Source: Flavobacteriaceae bacterium UBA980 (GTDB lineage: Bacteria > Bacteroidota > Bacteroidia > Flavobacteriales > Flavobacteriaceae). From it: DNA of 64,000 bases. The DNA lies in the NCBI GenBank assembly GCA_002292265.1, contig DBBQ01000039.1, positions 62,001 to 126,000 of the forward strand, written 5' to 3'. Position numbers and translations under genes: made by a program. The notes beneath the pieces are model-generated. The model did not search any database, was not told where the DNA came from, and saw nothing but the letters and a program-made list of their open reading frames with translations. Of this stretch, positions 52,100 to 61,752 are shown one piece after another. Every line of letters starts with the position of its first letter. Within the stretch, counting starts at the first letter, position 1.

Positions 52100-53599
52100 T
52101 CATTCTTTACTTCCAATGATTTCTTGGTACCTTTTAATCATTTGATTCAATTTTTCAGGCTGGCTTTTTGCTAGGTTGTTTTGTTGTGCCTGATCTGTAT
52201 CTAGATCAAAAAGTTGATAGTTCTCCGAATTTCCAAGTTCTACATTCGTGTAATAACTTTTTTCAGGTCCTGCATAGGGAGGTATGAGTACCCAATTTTG
52301 GCTTCTAAAAGCGGTTTTGGTTTGCGCTTCTATCACCAGTTCGCTTCTTCCGGTTCCTGAATTTTTAAACAAAACTTCAGATAAATCCACCCCGTCTTTG
52401 GATCTTGTTTGAGAACCGATTAATGCGGCGATAGAATTCAAAAAGTCAATCTGTGAAACTGTTTCGTCAGCAACTTGAGGTTTTATTTTTCCCTTCCAAT
52501 AGGTGATCAGTGGGACGCGCGTACCTGCTTCAAAGAGACTGTATTTCCCCCCTCTTAAACCACCTGAGGGGGTGTGGTCTCCAATTTTTTCAACAGCGTC
52601 ATCATAATAACCGTCATTGAGAACAGGGCCGTTGTCGCTAGAGAGGATAAGGATTGTATTTTCTAACAGCTTGTTTTCTTCCAGATGTGCGTATAATTCA
52701 CCAATACACCAATCAGCTTCAATGATGGCGTCTCCTCGAGGTCCCATCCCCGATTTTCCCTCAAAACGAGGATGTGGGGTTCTGGGTACGTGGGGCTGCT
52801 GTAGGGTGTAAAACAAAAAGAAAGGATTGTCTTTGACCTTACTGATGTATTTTTTTGCTTGGTTTAAAAATTCGTCTGCCATATCAATATCACTCCACTG
52901 AGCTAGTGTGCCGCCTTTCATAAATCCAATTCGCGGGACTCCGTTTACTATAGAGCCGTTATGTCCGTGATGCCACATCATGGAAAGCAGTTCAGGATTT
53001 TCTTTTCCTGTGGGCTGACCTTCAAAATTTTTCTCAAAACTCACCTCAATGGGATCCTTAGGGTCCAAATTAACGACCTTTCCATTTTCAATATAGACGG
53101 TAGGAACACGGTCTTGGGTATCGGGCATGATAAAACTATGGTCAAATCCAACCTCGTTGGGACCAGGGCTAATTTTTTGGTTGTAATTAATTTTGGAGTC
53201 TCCGAGTCCCAGATGCCATTTTCCTACAATCCCTGTTTGATAGCCACTGTTTTTTAACATTTTTGGCAAGGTCATTTCGGTTGTATCAATAATGAGATTG
53301 GCCCCAGTTAAAATTTTTGCACGTTTGTTTCTCCACGGATAGGTTCCGGTGAGCAGGGCATACCTACTGGGGCTACAGGTAGCAGAACTGGAATAGCCAC
53401 TTGTAAATCGAGTGCCTTGGTTGGCAATTTTATCTATGTTGGGGGTATTTAATGTTCCCAAGCCATAGGAACTTACATCTCCATACCCCAGATCATCCGC
53501 ATAGATTATTATGATATTGGGAGGGTTGGATTTATTTTCATCTTTACACGAAGTCACGCTAAAAAGAAATACTACCGAAAGTACAAACAGGTTCCTCAT
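52100..53599 (-). CDS. sulfatase, S1 family, exported lipoprotein
   Basis: 499 aa from ATG 53599 (an in-frame ATG at 53623 adds 8 polar residues before the signal). Lipoprotein signal: LFVLSVVFLFSVTSC. Sulfatase motifs: IIYADDLGYGDVSSYG (metal Asp pair), ATCSPSRYALLTG (the CxPSR site whose cysteine becomes formylglycine), GKWHLG, and LILSSDNGP. It hydrolyses sulfate esters, probably from algal polysaccharides; it needs a formylglycine-generating enzyme, not present here. The divergent DUF1080 gene suggests a shared promoter region, but no SusC/SusD pair is found. Confidence 0.92.
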   Translation of the reverse strand: MRNLFVLSVVFLFSVTSCKDENKSNPPNIIIIYADDLGYGDVSSYGLGTLNTPNIDKIANQGTRFTSGYSSSATCSPSRYALLTGTYPWRNKRAKILTGANLIIDTTEMTLPKMLKNSGYQTGIVGKWHLGLGDSKINYNQKISPGPNEVGFDHSFIMPDTQDRVPTVYIENGKVVNLDPKDPIEVSFEKNFEGQPTGKENPELLSMMWHHGHNGSIVNGVPRIGFMKGGTLAQWSDIDMADEFLNQAKKYISKVKDNPFFLFYTLQQPHVPRTPHPRFEGKSGMGPRGDAIIEADWCIGELYAHLEENKLLENTILILSSDNGPVLNDGYYDDAVEKIGDHTPSGGLRGGKYSLFEAGTRVPLITYWKGKIKPQVADETVSQIDFLNSIAALIGSQTRSKDGVDLSEVLFKNSGTGRSELVIEAQTKTAFRSQNWVLIPPYAGPEKSYYTNVELGNSENYQLFDLDTDQAQQNNLAKSQPEKLNQMIKRYQEIIGSKE

Positions 53600-53773
53600 C
53601 TGATTTTTTTTATTACTCCCCAAGTTACGTAGATTGTTTTAAAATGAAAATCGAGGACGAGAAAGAGACTGCATGTCCTTCCTTTTTTGTTATAAAACAA
53701 AACCAAGACGCCTCTTGTTTCCTCCCAATTCTACCATTATTTTTTTTATTTTTAATGACGATACTATGCAAAT

Positions 53774-54670
53774 ATGAAAACGTACGCTCAATTTTTATTG
53801 TTTATTTTTTTGTTCGGTTCCTGTCAAAAGAAGGAATCCGGTTTGGTGAAGGAAGATTGGACTCCTCTCTTCAATGGTAAGGACTTGTCTGGCTGGACAA
53901 TTAAAATTGCTGATATGCCCCTAAATGAAAATTTCAAAAACACCTTTCAAGTAGAGGATAGTCTAGTCCGAATTGTCTATGACGAATATGAAGATTTTGA
54001 TGACCGCTATGGACATATGTATTACAAAACACCTTATTCACATTATAAACTCAGATTTGATTACCGTTTTCTTGGGGAACAAACCCCTGGAGGGGAAGGT
54101 TGGAATATTCGCAACAGTGGAGTAATGATTCACTCCCAATCTGCCTCAAGTAATGCTTTTGAACAGCATTTTCCGGTATCCTTAGAAATACAGCTCTTAG
54201 GGGGTTTAGGTGACGGTGAACGCACCACGGCAAATTTATGTACTCCAGGAACTGCGGTTTATTTTAAGGAGCAACCGGATTATACCCACTGTATTTCTTC
54301 TGAGTCGAAAACCTATCACGGAGATCAATGGGTTCATGTAGAAGCTGTCATTTTAGGGAATGAGTCGGTGATACACATTGTTGAAAACGACACCGTTTTG
54401 AAATACACTAAGCCTTTTGTAGACGAGAGTTTTATAGCGAAGGCTTATCAAGGCGAAGATTGGGATAATATGGGTGTGACCAATAAAGAAATGTGGCTTA
54501 AAAAGACAGGGAACCCCATCGAAGAAGGATATATTGCTTTACAAGCAGAAAGCCACCCGATTGATTTTAAAAATATAGAATTATTAAATCTCTGTGGTTG
54601 TATGGATACGGAGGCAAAAAACTACAAGCCTTACTTTGTAAAGGAAGACAACACGAAATGTATGTATTAA
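53774..54670 (+). CDS. DUF1080 (3-keto-disaccharide hydrolase-type) lipoprotein
   Basis: 298 aa with a lipoprotein signal (FLLFIFLFGSC, Cys 16). The DUF1080 concanavalin-like fold is recognised from WTPLFNGKDLSGWTIKI, YSHYKLRFDYRFLG, NSGVMIHSQ and YIALQAESHPIDFKNIELLNL. The last 25 residues (CGCMDTEAKNYKPYF...CMY) are a cysteine-bearing tail outside the domain. Family members cleave 3-keto-glycosides or bind sugars. It is divergent from the sulfatase, with 174 bp between them. Confidence 0.87.
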   Translation: MKTYAQFLLFIFLFGSCQKKESGLVKEDWTPLFNGKDLSGWTIKIADMPLNENFKNTFQVEDSLVRIVYDEYEDFDDRYGHMYYKTPYSHYKLRFDYRFLGEQTPGGEGWNIRNSGVMIHSQSASSNAFEQHFPVSLEIQLLGGLGDGERTTANLCTPGTAVYFKEQPDYTHCISSESKTYHGDQWVHVEAVILGNESVIHIVENDTVLKYTKPFVDESFIAKAYQGEDWDNMGVTNKEMWLKKTGNPIEEGYIALQAESHPIDFKNIELLNLCGCMDTEAKNYKPYFVKEDNTKCMY

Positions 54671-54673
54671 ACG

Positions 54674-55069
54674 CTATTCTTTTGCTTCCTCTTGTTTCTG
54701 AAAGCGCAAAAAATAGATCAGTGTACATGCGCTTAACATCAAAGCTGCGGGTAGCGATTTGATTAGTGCATCTCCTATGGAAAAGTGGAAATAAAGTGCT
54801 GCAGTCATCAACCCACCAATGACAAGTAGAGGAGGCAATTCCATTTTTTTATAGAAAATACTGATCAACAAAAGCAAAGCAGCAAAAACTTTCAAGGTTC
54901 CAATAGCGTACATTGTAATTAGTGATAGGCCGTATGCGGCAAATTCGGAAACTAAATCGGTGGCTTCTCCACCTCTATAAATTGTTTGTTTTCCGTAGCG
55001 AAATAACCACACATTAGCTATCGTAAAGGAAACAATACATTTTAAAACAATAGTGATGTATTTTTTCAT
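54674..55069 (-). CDS. DoxX-like membrane protein
   Basis: 131-aa membrane protein with four hydrophobic helices. FGRYGKQTIYRGGEA-like and AYGLSLITMYAIGTLKVFAALLLL followed by LPPLLVIGGLMTAALYFHFSIGD match the DoxX/DoxD-like four-helix family; function is unknown. The lysine in GTLKVFAALLL is the commonly conserved position. Convergent with the DUF1080 gene (3-bp gap). Confidence 0.7.
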   Translation of the reverse strand: MKKYITIVLKCIVSFTIANVWLFRYGKQTIYRGGEATDLVSEFAAYGLSLITMYAIGTLKVFAALLLLISIFYKKMELPPLLVIGGLMTAALYFHFSIGDALIKSLPAALMLSACTLIYFLRFQKQEEAKE

Positions 55070-55164
55070 TGATATAAAATTCGTATTTCTAAAGATAAAA
55101 AAACTTTGCGTGGGTTTTTATTTACTGCTTGTTAGGTTATTCACCCCTTGGTCTCCAATGTTTG

Positions 55165-55560
55165 TTAGAGTAGTTGTTCTTGTTTAATTTCATAAATATG
55201 AAGTACCTGTTTGTTCTGGGTTATAGCATTGCGAAAGTAAAACCCTAGTTTTTTTAGCAGATTGATTGAAGTTTCATTTTCTTCCCAACAAATAGCGATA
55301 ATAGGTGAGGAGGGTTCCCTAGCATATCCCATTTTGTAAAATTTAGGCAATAGGGTAAAACCAAAATCAGGAGCATCTAAGTTATCTCTTTGAATAAACG
55401 AAAGAATTCCAACAGGTTCTAAGGAGTCTAATTTTTGAATGACACTGTAGTAAAAGTTGGGAGTTTTGAGGATTTTGGAAATGTAGGAGATAGCCTGTTC
55501 ATTGGAGGAAACACCTCTGTACCGAGAGATCGAGAAAATAATCGGATTTGATCTAAACCC
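55165..55560 (-). pseudogene. GNAT acetyltransferase remnant
   Basis: The minus-strand frame is open from 55578 to the stop at 55165 and reads like a GNAT enzyme: RYRGVSSNEQAISYISKI, PNFYYSVIQKLDSLEPVGIL, APDFGFTLLPKFYKMGYARE and NETSINLLKKLGFYFRN. There is no ATG or GTG before the conserved part (the only canonical start, TTG 55350, lies inside it), and about 16-20 residues between GYAREPSS and IAICWEEN (the acetyl-CoA-loop helix) are missing. So it is probably 5'-truncated and internally deleted. The 61-aa ORF from 55350 is not a functional enzyme. Confidence 0.65.
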
Positions 55561-55570
55561 TAGTGAGACT

Positions 55571-56917
55571 TTATAGCTCTACATTCAATAATTGTCCACT
55601 CAATTGAATCAAATTTAATTCTGCCAGTTTGGCTTGGTATTTCGCAGCGGCTCTTTGGACTTGGGCATTTCTCAGATTGATTTGGGCTTGTCTAAATTCG
55701 ATCGCGGTTATTGACCCTAGTTTGTACTGGGCCTGGGAACGATCAAAATTATACTTTCCTGTTTCCACTTGCTTGTTTTGAATCGTATAAATGTTTACTG
55801 CGTTTTGGTAGTTTTGCTGGGCGTTTCTCAGATTTCGCTCAAAGGTAAGTAGGGTTTCCTCTTCTTGAATTTTTTGATTTTCCAGTGCAATTTTTGCATT
55901 TTTCACTTGAGTAAGGGTACGCCCACTATCAAAAAGGTTCCAACTCAAACTGGCACCTATACCTACTGAGTATGTCGTATTATTGGTTCCAGGGAAGAAG
56001 GCAGAAGCGGGACTTTTATTTAGATTCCATCCGTAGGATCCTACTAGACCTAAAGTAGGTAGGTAACCCGATTGACGAATTTTAATATCATATGCATTGA
56101 TTTGATAGTTGCGTTCTTGCTTTAAAAGGGCCACATTATTTTCCGCGGCAGTCTCCAACCAGCTTTCTATTTGGATTTCAGGCACAAATTTTACACTCAA
56201 ATCAACACTGTAGGCTTGTTCCATAGGCTGGTTTAAGAGCAGGTTCAAATCTCTTTTTGCATTATCTAGTTGCTGTTTTGTTTGGATCAAGTTAATGCTG
56301 TCATTAGTAACGTCTACCTGAGCATTTAATACAGCAAGTTTATTTCCTTGCCCGTGGATAAAGGAATATTCAGCTCGCTTTTGACGCTCCTGAGATACAG
56401 CTAAATTATCTTGTAAAATAGCATTCGATTCTGTGAGCTGAGCGATATTAAAGTAAACTTCGAAGAGTTGTAAAATGGTAAATTCAATGGTTTCTCTAAG
56501 CTGTAATTCGCTAAGTGCATATTGCTCTTTAAGTCGTTTGTAGGTATATTTTCTACCCAGACCATCAAAAAGTGTATAGTTTACATTTATCCCAGCATTA
56601 AAGCGTTGTGTTTCTTGATCTTCAAAAACCCGATTTGGTATTGGATTTCCTTGGTCATCCACCTGTCCCGGAAATGCAATTTCGGCATCCGATCCGGTAT
56701 AATTCCCCCCGCTCGAAAGAGCCACTGAAGGCAAATACCCTGAATTTAGTAGACTGCTATTATTTTTTTCTATTTCTGTAGTATTCCTTGAAATGAGTAT
56801 TCCAAAGTTTTGCTCCAGAGCGATGGCCAGAGCTTCTTCTTTTGATAGGTTTTCTTGACTCTGAATTGATGTAAAAATTCCAAAAAATAGTAAAGCGATG
56901 CTAAATTTTACTCTCAT
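55571..56917 (-). CDS. TolC-family outer-membrane efflux protein
   Basis: 448-aa channel component. Signal peptide FSIALLFFGIFTSIQSQ; two internal repeats of the OEP domain are seen (LSKEEALAIALEQNFGI..., and LGLVGSYGWNLNKSP with SLSWNLFDSGRTLTQVKNAKIALENQ). It is the last gene of the three-gene RND operon and overlaps the pump gene by 4 bp. It forms the trimeric exit duct of the efflux complex. Confidence 0.9.
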   Translation of the reverse strand: MRVKFSIALLFFGIFTSIQSQENLSKEEALAIALEQNFGILISRNTTEIEKNNSSLLNSGYLPSVALSSGGNYTGSDAEIAFPGQVDDQGNPIPNRVFEDQETQRFNAGINVNYTLFDGLGRKYTYKRLKEQYALSELQLRETIEFTILQLFEVYFNIAQLTESNAILQDNLAVSQERQKRAEYSFIHGQGNKLAVLNAQVDVTNDSINLIQTKQQLDNAKRDLNLLLNQPMEQAYSVDLSVKFVPEIQIESWLETAAENNVALLKQERNYQINAYDIKIRQSGYLPTLGLVGSYGWNLNKSPASAFFPGTNNTTYSVGIGASLSWNLFDSGRTLTQVKNAKIALENQKIQEEETLLTFERNLRNAQQNYQNAVNIYTIQNKQVETGKYNFDRSQAQYKLGSITAIEFRQAQINLRNAQVQRAAAKYQAKLAELNLIQLSGQLLNVEL

Positions 56918-59900
56918 ATCTGAACGTTTTCTGACTCTGTTTCAGCCATTATATCTTCTTCTTTTTTCTCGATTAAAGCTCTTTCAACAGATTCTTGCGA
57001 GGGAAACTCTCCAGAAGCCAACCAATTGAAATAGACCTTAGCCTCATTGATCAGTGAAATGAAAATAGGCAGTAAAATCAAAGTCAAAATTGTAGCAAAA
57101 GCGATTCCATAGGAAACCGTAATGGCCATTGGCTTTAACCATTGTGCCTGTCTACTTTTCTCCAGAAGCAGGGGTGTAAGCCCCGCAACTGTGGTTGCAG
57201 AAGTAAGGAAAATCGCCCTAAATCGAGATCTACCGGCTAAAATCAAGGACTCTTTAAACCGATATCCTTCCTTTATATTCGAATTGAATTTTCCTATAAA
57301 AACTAACCCGTCATTAACCATGATCCCAATAAGCGCTATGACTCCAAGTAAAGAAATAATAGAAACCGAAAAGTTATGAACCCAATGCCCCCAAGCAACA
57401 CCGATTAAACTTACAGGAATTAATACAAAGAGTAAAATGGGTTGAGAATAACTTCTAAAGGCAAAAGCAATGGTTATATAAATTAAAATCAAAATGGGTA
57501 TCCCAGCTCTAGACAGGGAATTGATGAGTTTAAAGGCTTCTCGGTTCTGACCTTCGTAGGAGGCGCTCACCGTAGGGAGCCTTTCTTGAATTTTGGGCAT
57601 AATATTGCTTCGAATATCCGCCATGATGTCTGTGGCAGAGGCTTCTTCAGAATTTTTTAGGTCGGCTGAAACTTGGATTTCCCTTCTCCCGTCTAAGTGA
57701 TTGATAGAAACTTCTCCTCTTCTAATGGAATACGAAGCGATCTCTTTTAAAGCGACGAGATCGCCATTGGGTAAATCAATTTTCATGTCTTCTAGTTGGG
57801 TGATGGAAGAACGATCTTCTTTTTTGTAGCGAACCCATACCCGAATTTCATCTTGACCTCTTTGAAAACGTTGTGCTTGTACACCAAAAAAACCAGCACG
57901 AACACGACTCATTAAATATTGTAAGTCCAGGCCTAAGGCGTAGGCGTTGTCTTTTAATTCGAGTGTAATCTCTTTGATTCCCACGGGATCATTGTCCTCC
58001 ACATCCTTAAGTAATGCATTGGAATTTAAGGCATTCTTCAATTCAGTTTTTGCTTCTTTTAATTCTTGAATGTTGTTTGATAATAGCGATACCGAAACGG
58101 GTTTACCTCCAAAATTTGAACCAGATCCATAGACAATACTTTCAGCGCCAATGACGGGACCTACAAGTTCTGCAATCCGTGTAGAGACCATTCGAGAGCG
58201 GATGAGGTCAGGACGCTGTTCACCGGGGAGTAAGTTGATTGTTAGATTGGCCTTTGAAGCTCCATTACCGAGGGTTTTAATCGTATTGACAAAAAGAGAC
58301 TTTTCTTCCCCCTTGAGGTACTTCTCGGTAAACTCCTGGTCCACCAATTTGGACGTTTTTTCTATTTGAGTGATAATGGAGTCTGTGATTCTTTCGTTTG
58401 TTCCATTGGGCATGACTAAGTCAATGGAAATTCGGTCAGAGGCAATTGAAGGAAAAAAAGACGTTTTGATAATCCCCCCTCCAAAAGAACCAACAGTAAG
58501 GAGAAACAAACTAATAAAGATTGCGATGACTAAAAACCGATTGTTTAATGAAAATCGAAGTGACGGTTCATAAACACGATCTCGAATAGATTTCATAAAT
58601 AAATTTCCTAGTTTATTGATCTCTCTTAACTTAGAAAATGCTTTTGCAACAAGCGTTTTTGGATTTTTCTTCTTTTTCAGTAGCGCTTTTGAATGTGCTA
58701 AATGAGCCGGAAGTATAATCAGAGCTTCTATTAATGAAATAAAAAGGGTCAACATAACAACAACGGAAACTTCACCAAAAAACTCTCCTATTCTTCCATC
58801 TAAAAAGAGGAAAAGTGAAAAGGCCAAAATAGTGGTGATAATGGCAGATACTACTGGGGGAATTACCTCCATAACACCATCTATAGCTGCGCGATAGGGA
58901 GACTTTCCCTTTTCGTATTGCTGATAGATATTTTCTGCAATAACAATTCCGTCATCTACCAAGATTCCAATAACGATAATCATCCCAAATGTAGATAAGA
59001 CATTAATGGTGACACCGAAAAGTGGTGCAAAAATAAACATCCCCAAAAAGGACACCGGGAGGCCAAAAGCAACCCAAAAAGCCAATCTAGAATTTAAAAA
59101 GATGGAGAGGAATAAAAGCACCAATAGCATTCCCTGAAATATATTTTCTGTCAACAATTGATTCCGCTCTGTTAAAGTAACTGAAGCATCGTCAAGAACT
59201 TCTAACTGAGCGTTGTCGTTGGTTTCATTAAATTGAGTAATATACTTGCGAACCGTTGCTGCTGACGAGATCACATCTTCAGAATTGGTAGAAGTCACGC
59301 TTATATTGATTAAAGCATTGCCTTCCAAATAACTCCCATTGGGAGTTTCAGAAAACCGATCTTTTATTTCAGCTACATCTTTTAATAAAATCTGAGTTCC
59401 GTCAGAGAGAGACAATACTTCTATGTTAGAAAGTTGCTCAGCGTAATAATACTTGTTGTTTGCTCGGATTAAAAATTCTTCTGCATCGGTTTTAACACGA
59501 CCTCCTGTCACGATGATATTGGCTCTAGCTACCGCCTGTGCCACTTGACTAAAACTAAGACCGTAAGCCAAAAGTTTGTTTTCATTTACTCCGATTTCAA
59601 TTTCTTCATCTGGATATCCAGAGACGGTTATTTGAGAGATTCCCGGCAAAGCTCTTAGGTCGTTTTCAATTTGACGCCCAATTTTTTTAAGATTTAACAG
59701 TTTTATGTTTTTAGCAGTCAGTGCAAAATTGATTGTAGGCCGAATAGGTTCCCTCTTGGATACGACCAAAGGCTCCATCCCTGTTGGATAACTGGGTACA
59801 CGATCTACCGCGTTTTTAACTTCCAACAACATAAAGTTGATGTCCAAATCTTCTTCCACTTCAACGGTGATTGATCCTGAATTCTCTCTAGATACAGAGG

Positions 59901-60144
59901 TGACCCTTTCCACACCTCTCAAGCCTTTTAAATTGTCTTCAATTTTTAAGATCACCCCTTCTTCCACCTCCATCGGGGAAGCACCGGGGTAGACCACTGA
60001 AATTTGAACAATATGAGATTCTGTAAGGGGGAAATAAGAAGATTTTAATGATTTTAATCCTAAGATTCCAAACAATAAAAAGGCAATAATAACGACGTTA
60101 ACCGCAACGTGGTATTTTATAAAGTAATTTATAATCTTTTTCAT
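56914..60144 (-). CDS. RND efflux pump, AcrB/MdtB type
   Basis: 1076-aa inner-membrane proton-driven pump. Twelve helices in two halves, with the usual features: FIKYHVAVNVVIIAFLLFGI (first helix), FPLTESHIVQISVVYPGASPMEVEEGV, helix 4 region VNVLSTFGMIIVIGILVDDGIVIAENIYQ with the proton-relay Asp pair, and the second-half equivalent LIGIMVNDGLVF. Homology is to hydrophobe/amphiphile exporters, not metal (CusA) pumps. The adaptor gene lies 9 bp upstream and tolC overlaps downstream. No regulator gene is linked. Confidence 0.93.
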   Translation of the reverse strand: MKKIINYFIKYHVAVNVVIIAFLLFGILGLKSLKSSYFPLTESHIVQISVVYPGASPMEVEEGVILKIEDNLKGLRGVERVTSVSRENSGSITVEVEEDLDINFMLLEVKNAVDRVPSYPTGMEPLVVSKREPIRPTINFALTAKNIKLLNLKKIGRQIENDLRALPGISQITVSGYPDEEIEIGVNENKLLAYGLSFSQVAQAVARANIIVTGGRVKTDAEEFLIRANNKYYYAEQLSNIEVLSLSDGTQILLKDVAEIKDRFSETPNGSYLEGNALINISVTSTNSEDVISSAATVRKYITQFNETNDNAQLEVLDDASVTLTERNQLLTENIFQGMLLVLLFLSIFLNSRLAFWVAFGLPVSFLGMFIFAPLFGVTINVLSTFGMIIVIGILVDDGIVIAENIYQQYEKGKSPYRAAIDGVMEVIPPVVSAIITTILAFSLFLFLDGRIGEFFGEVSVVVMLTLFISLIEALIILPAHLAHSKALLKKKKNPKTLVAKAFSKLREINKLGNLFMKSIRDRVYEPSLRFSLNNRFLVIAIFISLFLLTVGSFGGGIIKTSFFPSIASDRISIDLVMPNGTNERITDSIITQIEKTSKLVDQEFTEKYLKGEEKSLFVNTIKTLGNGASKANLTINLLPGEQRPDLIRSRMVSTRIAELVGPVIGAESIVYGSGSNFGGKPVSVSLLSNNIQELKEAKTELKNALNSNALLKDVEDNDPVGIKEITLELKDNAYALGLDLQYLMSRVRAGFFGVQAQRFQRGQDEIRVWVRYKKEDRSSITQLEDMKIDLPNGDLVALKEIASYSIRRGEVSINHLDGRREIQVSADLKNSEEASATDIMADIRSNIMPKIQERLPTVSASYEGQNREAFKLINSLSRAGIPILILIYITIAFAFRSYSQPILLFVLIPVSLIGVAWGHWVHNFSVSIISLLGVIALIGIMVNDGLVFIGKFNSNIKEGYRFKESLILAGRSRFRAIFLTSATTVAGLTPLLLEKSRQAQWLKPMAITVSYGIAFATILTLILLPIFISLINEAKVYFNWLASGEFPSQESVERALIEKKEEDIMAETESENVQI

Positions 60145-60153
60145 GAGAGCGGT

Positions 60154-61299
60154 CTATTTCTTTTGTTCAAAAGGAATAGGGAAAACCTCCATATCCTCAT
60201 ACGCCCCAATCAATGGCTGAGCAACGATTTCTTCTCCATCGGCAAGCCCTTGGATAAGGGCAAGGGTCTCGGTAAAGTGAATGGGATTTACCTTTTTCAA
60301 AATCAACTTATTGTCTTGAACTACAAACAGCTCTTGGGATTCATTTAGTAAGCCCCTGTCTACCGCAAAAACATTGTTGAACTCCATAGCGTTGATCTCT
60401 GCATTCATAAACATCCCTTCTTTCAGATTTTCATCACGCAATCGGATGAATACCTTTACCGATTGGGTTTGACTGTCTACCATCGCATTAATTCTAGAAA
60501 CTATACCGGTGTAGATGCGTTCATCGTCTATCGACTTAACCTTGACCTCTGCTCCCTCTGTTATATTGGACACATAGGACCTAGGAAGGGCAACTCTCAA
60601 TTCGTAATCCCCAGGAGCAATAAACTCCCCCAAATCCTGACCGGGCCTAATTAATGAACCTTCCGTAACATTAGCACTCACTAAAACCCCATTGAAAGGA
60701 GCTTTAATTTTATAAAAAGTCAAAGTCTTTTCTAAGTTTTGTAAAGTGTAATAGGAAGAGATGATACCACGACCAGAAACAAAAAGGCGAACCTTTTCAT
60801 CCATTTTTGGTAAGGAAGGAACTGGTTTTTTCAGGTCAAAGGATTTTAAATAGGCACTCCATAGCTCATAGGCTTTAGGAAAATCCAATTGTAAATCGGG
60901 CAATACAGAAGTAATAAGATTGTATAAGGAAGCCCGCTGTGCAATGACATTCGAACGAAATTCTGAAGAGGCTATCTGTACCAATTGCTGCCCTTTTTTG
61001 TAGGACTGTCCAGTTTTGAATAACGGATTTATCGTTTGCATTACGCCTTGTACCCTAGACGTAATTTGAATGCGTTTGTAGGCTTGTAAAACTCCTTTGG
61101 AAGGTATTTGTACTTGCAAAGGTCCATTTTTTGCTTTTAGAGTGTAGACTTCTTTGACTGAGTTTTCTGCTTTTTTTCTTGGAGAAGGATTACTATCAAT
61201 AATTAGTTTTGATAGTTGAAACGACAGTGCGATAACAACAAATCCTACAAAAAATAAGATCCATTTTCTCACTGTCTTAAGTGAAGTGTTCTTTGACAT
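60154..61299 (-). CDS. RND periplasmic adaptor (membrane-fusion protein)
   Basis: 381-aa adaptor with an N-terminal anchor helix (WILFFVGFVVIALSFQLSKLI). Domain order: lipoyl half (VQIPSKGVLQAYKRIQITSRVQGVMQ), a helical hairpin, the second lipoyl half (IKAPFNGVLVSANVTEGSLIRPGQDLGEF) and beta-barrel (VALPRSYVSNITEGAEVKVKSI). It is the first gene of the operon and starts at 61299; the 453-bp region upstream should contain the promoter. Confidence 0.9.
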   Translation of the reverse strand: MSKNTSLKTVRKWILFFVGFVVIALSFQLSKLIIDSNPSPRKKAENSVKEVYTLKAKNGPLQVQIPSKGVLQAYKRIQITSRVQGVMQTINPLFKTGQSYKKGQQLVQIASSEFRSNVIAQRASLYNLITSVLPDLQLDFPKAYELWSAYLKSFDLKKPVPSLPKMDEKVRLFVSGRGIISSYYTLQNLEKTLTFYKIKAPFNGVLVSANVTEGSLIRPGQDLGEFIAPGDYELRVALPRSYVSNITEGAEVKVKSIDDERIYTGIVSRINAMVDSQTQSVKVFIRLRDENLKEGMFMNAEINAMEFNNVFAVDRGLLNESQELFVVQDNKLILKKVNPIHFTETLALIQGLADGEEIVAQPLIGAYEDMEVFPIPFEQKK

Positions 61300-61752
61300 T
61301 TGTTTAATGAAATAATGCTAAAGACTCGATTTTGATAAACACTTTCAATAAATTCTTAGATTTTATGGTCAAAAGTGTTCTTTTTGAGCCCTTTTGTTTA
61401 ACAATTTTTTTCAAAGTTAAAGCATAATTATGACTATACCTAAACACCGTTGTTTATATTTAAGTTAACTACTCGATGGCTTAGATTGAAAAGGTTTAGA
61501 AAAAGGCTAAGTTATTTGTATTTTTTATGAGCTATTTTACGGTGCCTCACTTGAGTCTCCATGACGAGAAATGAGTTGCTTTTGCGAAGCGTTGAATTAA
61601 GGATTGGATGAAGCCACAAATGTACCACAACAAAACTCCACACCGAGGTAAGGGGTTTTTAGGTACGTATACAAGTTTGTGAAGTTTGTAGGTCTGGAAC
61701 ACTTTTGGAACTCGCACAGAGGAACTCTTGCGCCCAAACGGAAAACACGAAA
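61300..61752. other. 453-bp gap with no supported gene
   Basis: The distal part (61500-61750) is less AT-rich than its surroundings and has short open frames on both strands, such as a minus-strand 83-codon frame that overlaps the M28 peptidase end, but none has family features. It could be a decayed gene or a structured RNA; no tRNA-like fold or terminator is seen. Confidence 0.4.

Noticed and set aside
52100..54670. Polysaccharide utilisation locus around the sulfatase
   Set aside because: There is no SusC/SusD pair, no TonB receptor and no glycoside hydrolase cluster; only a sulfatase and a DUF1080 protein are present.
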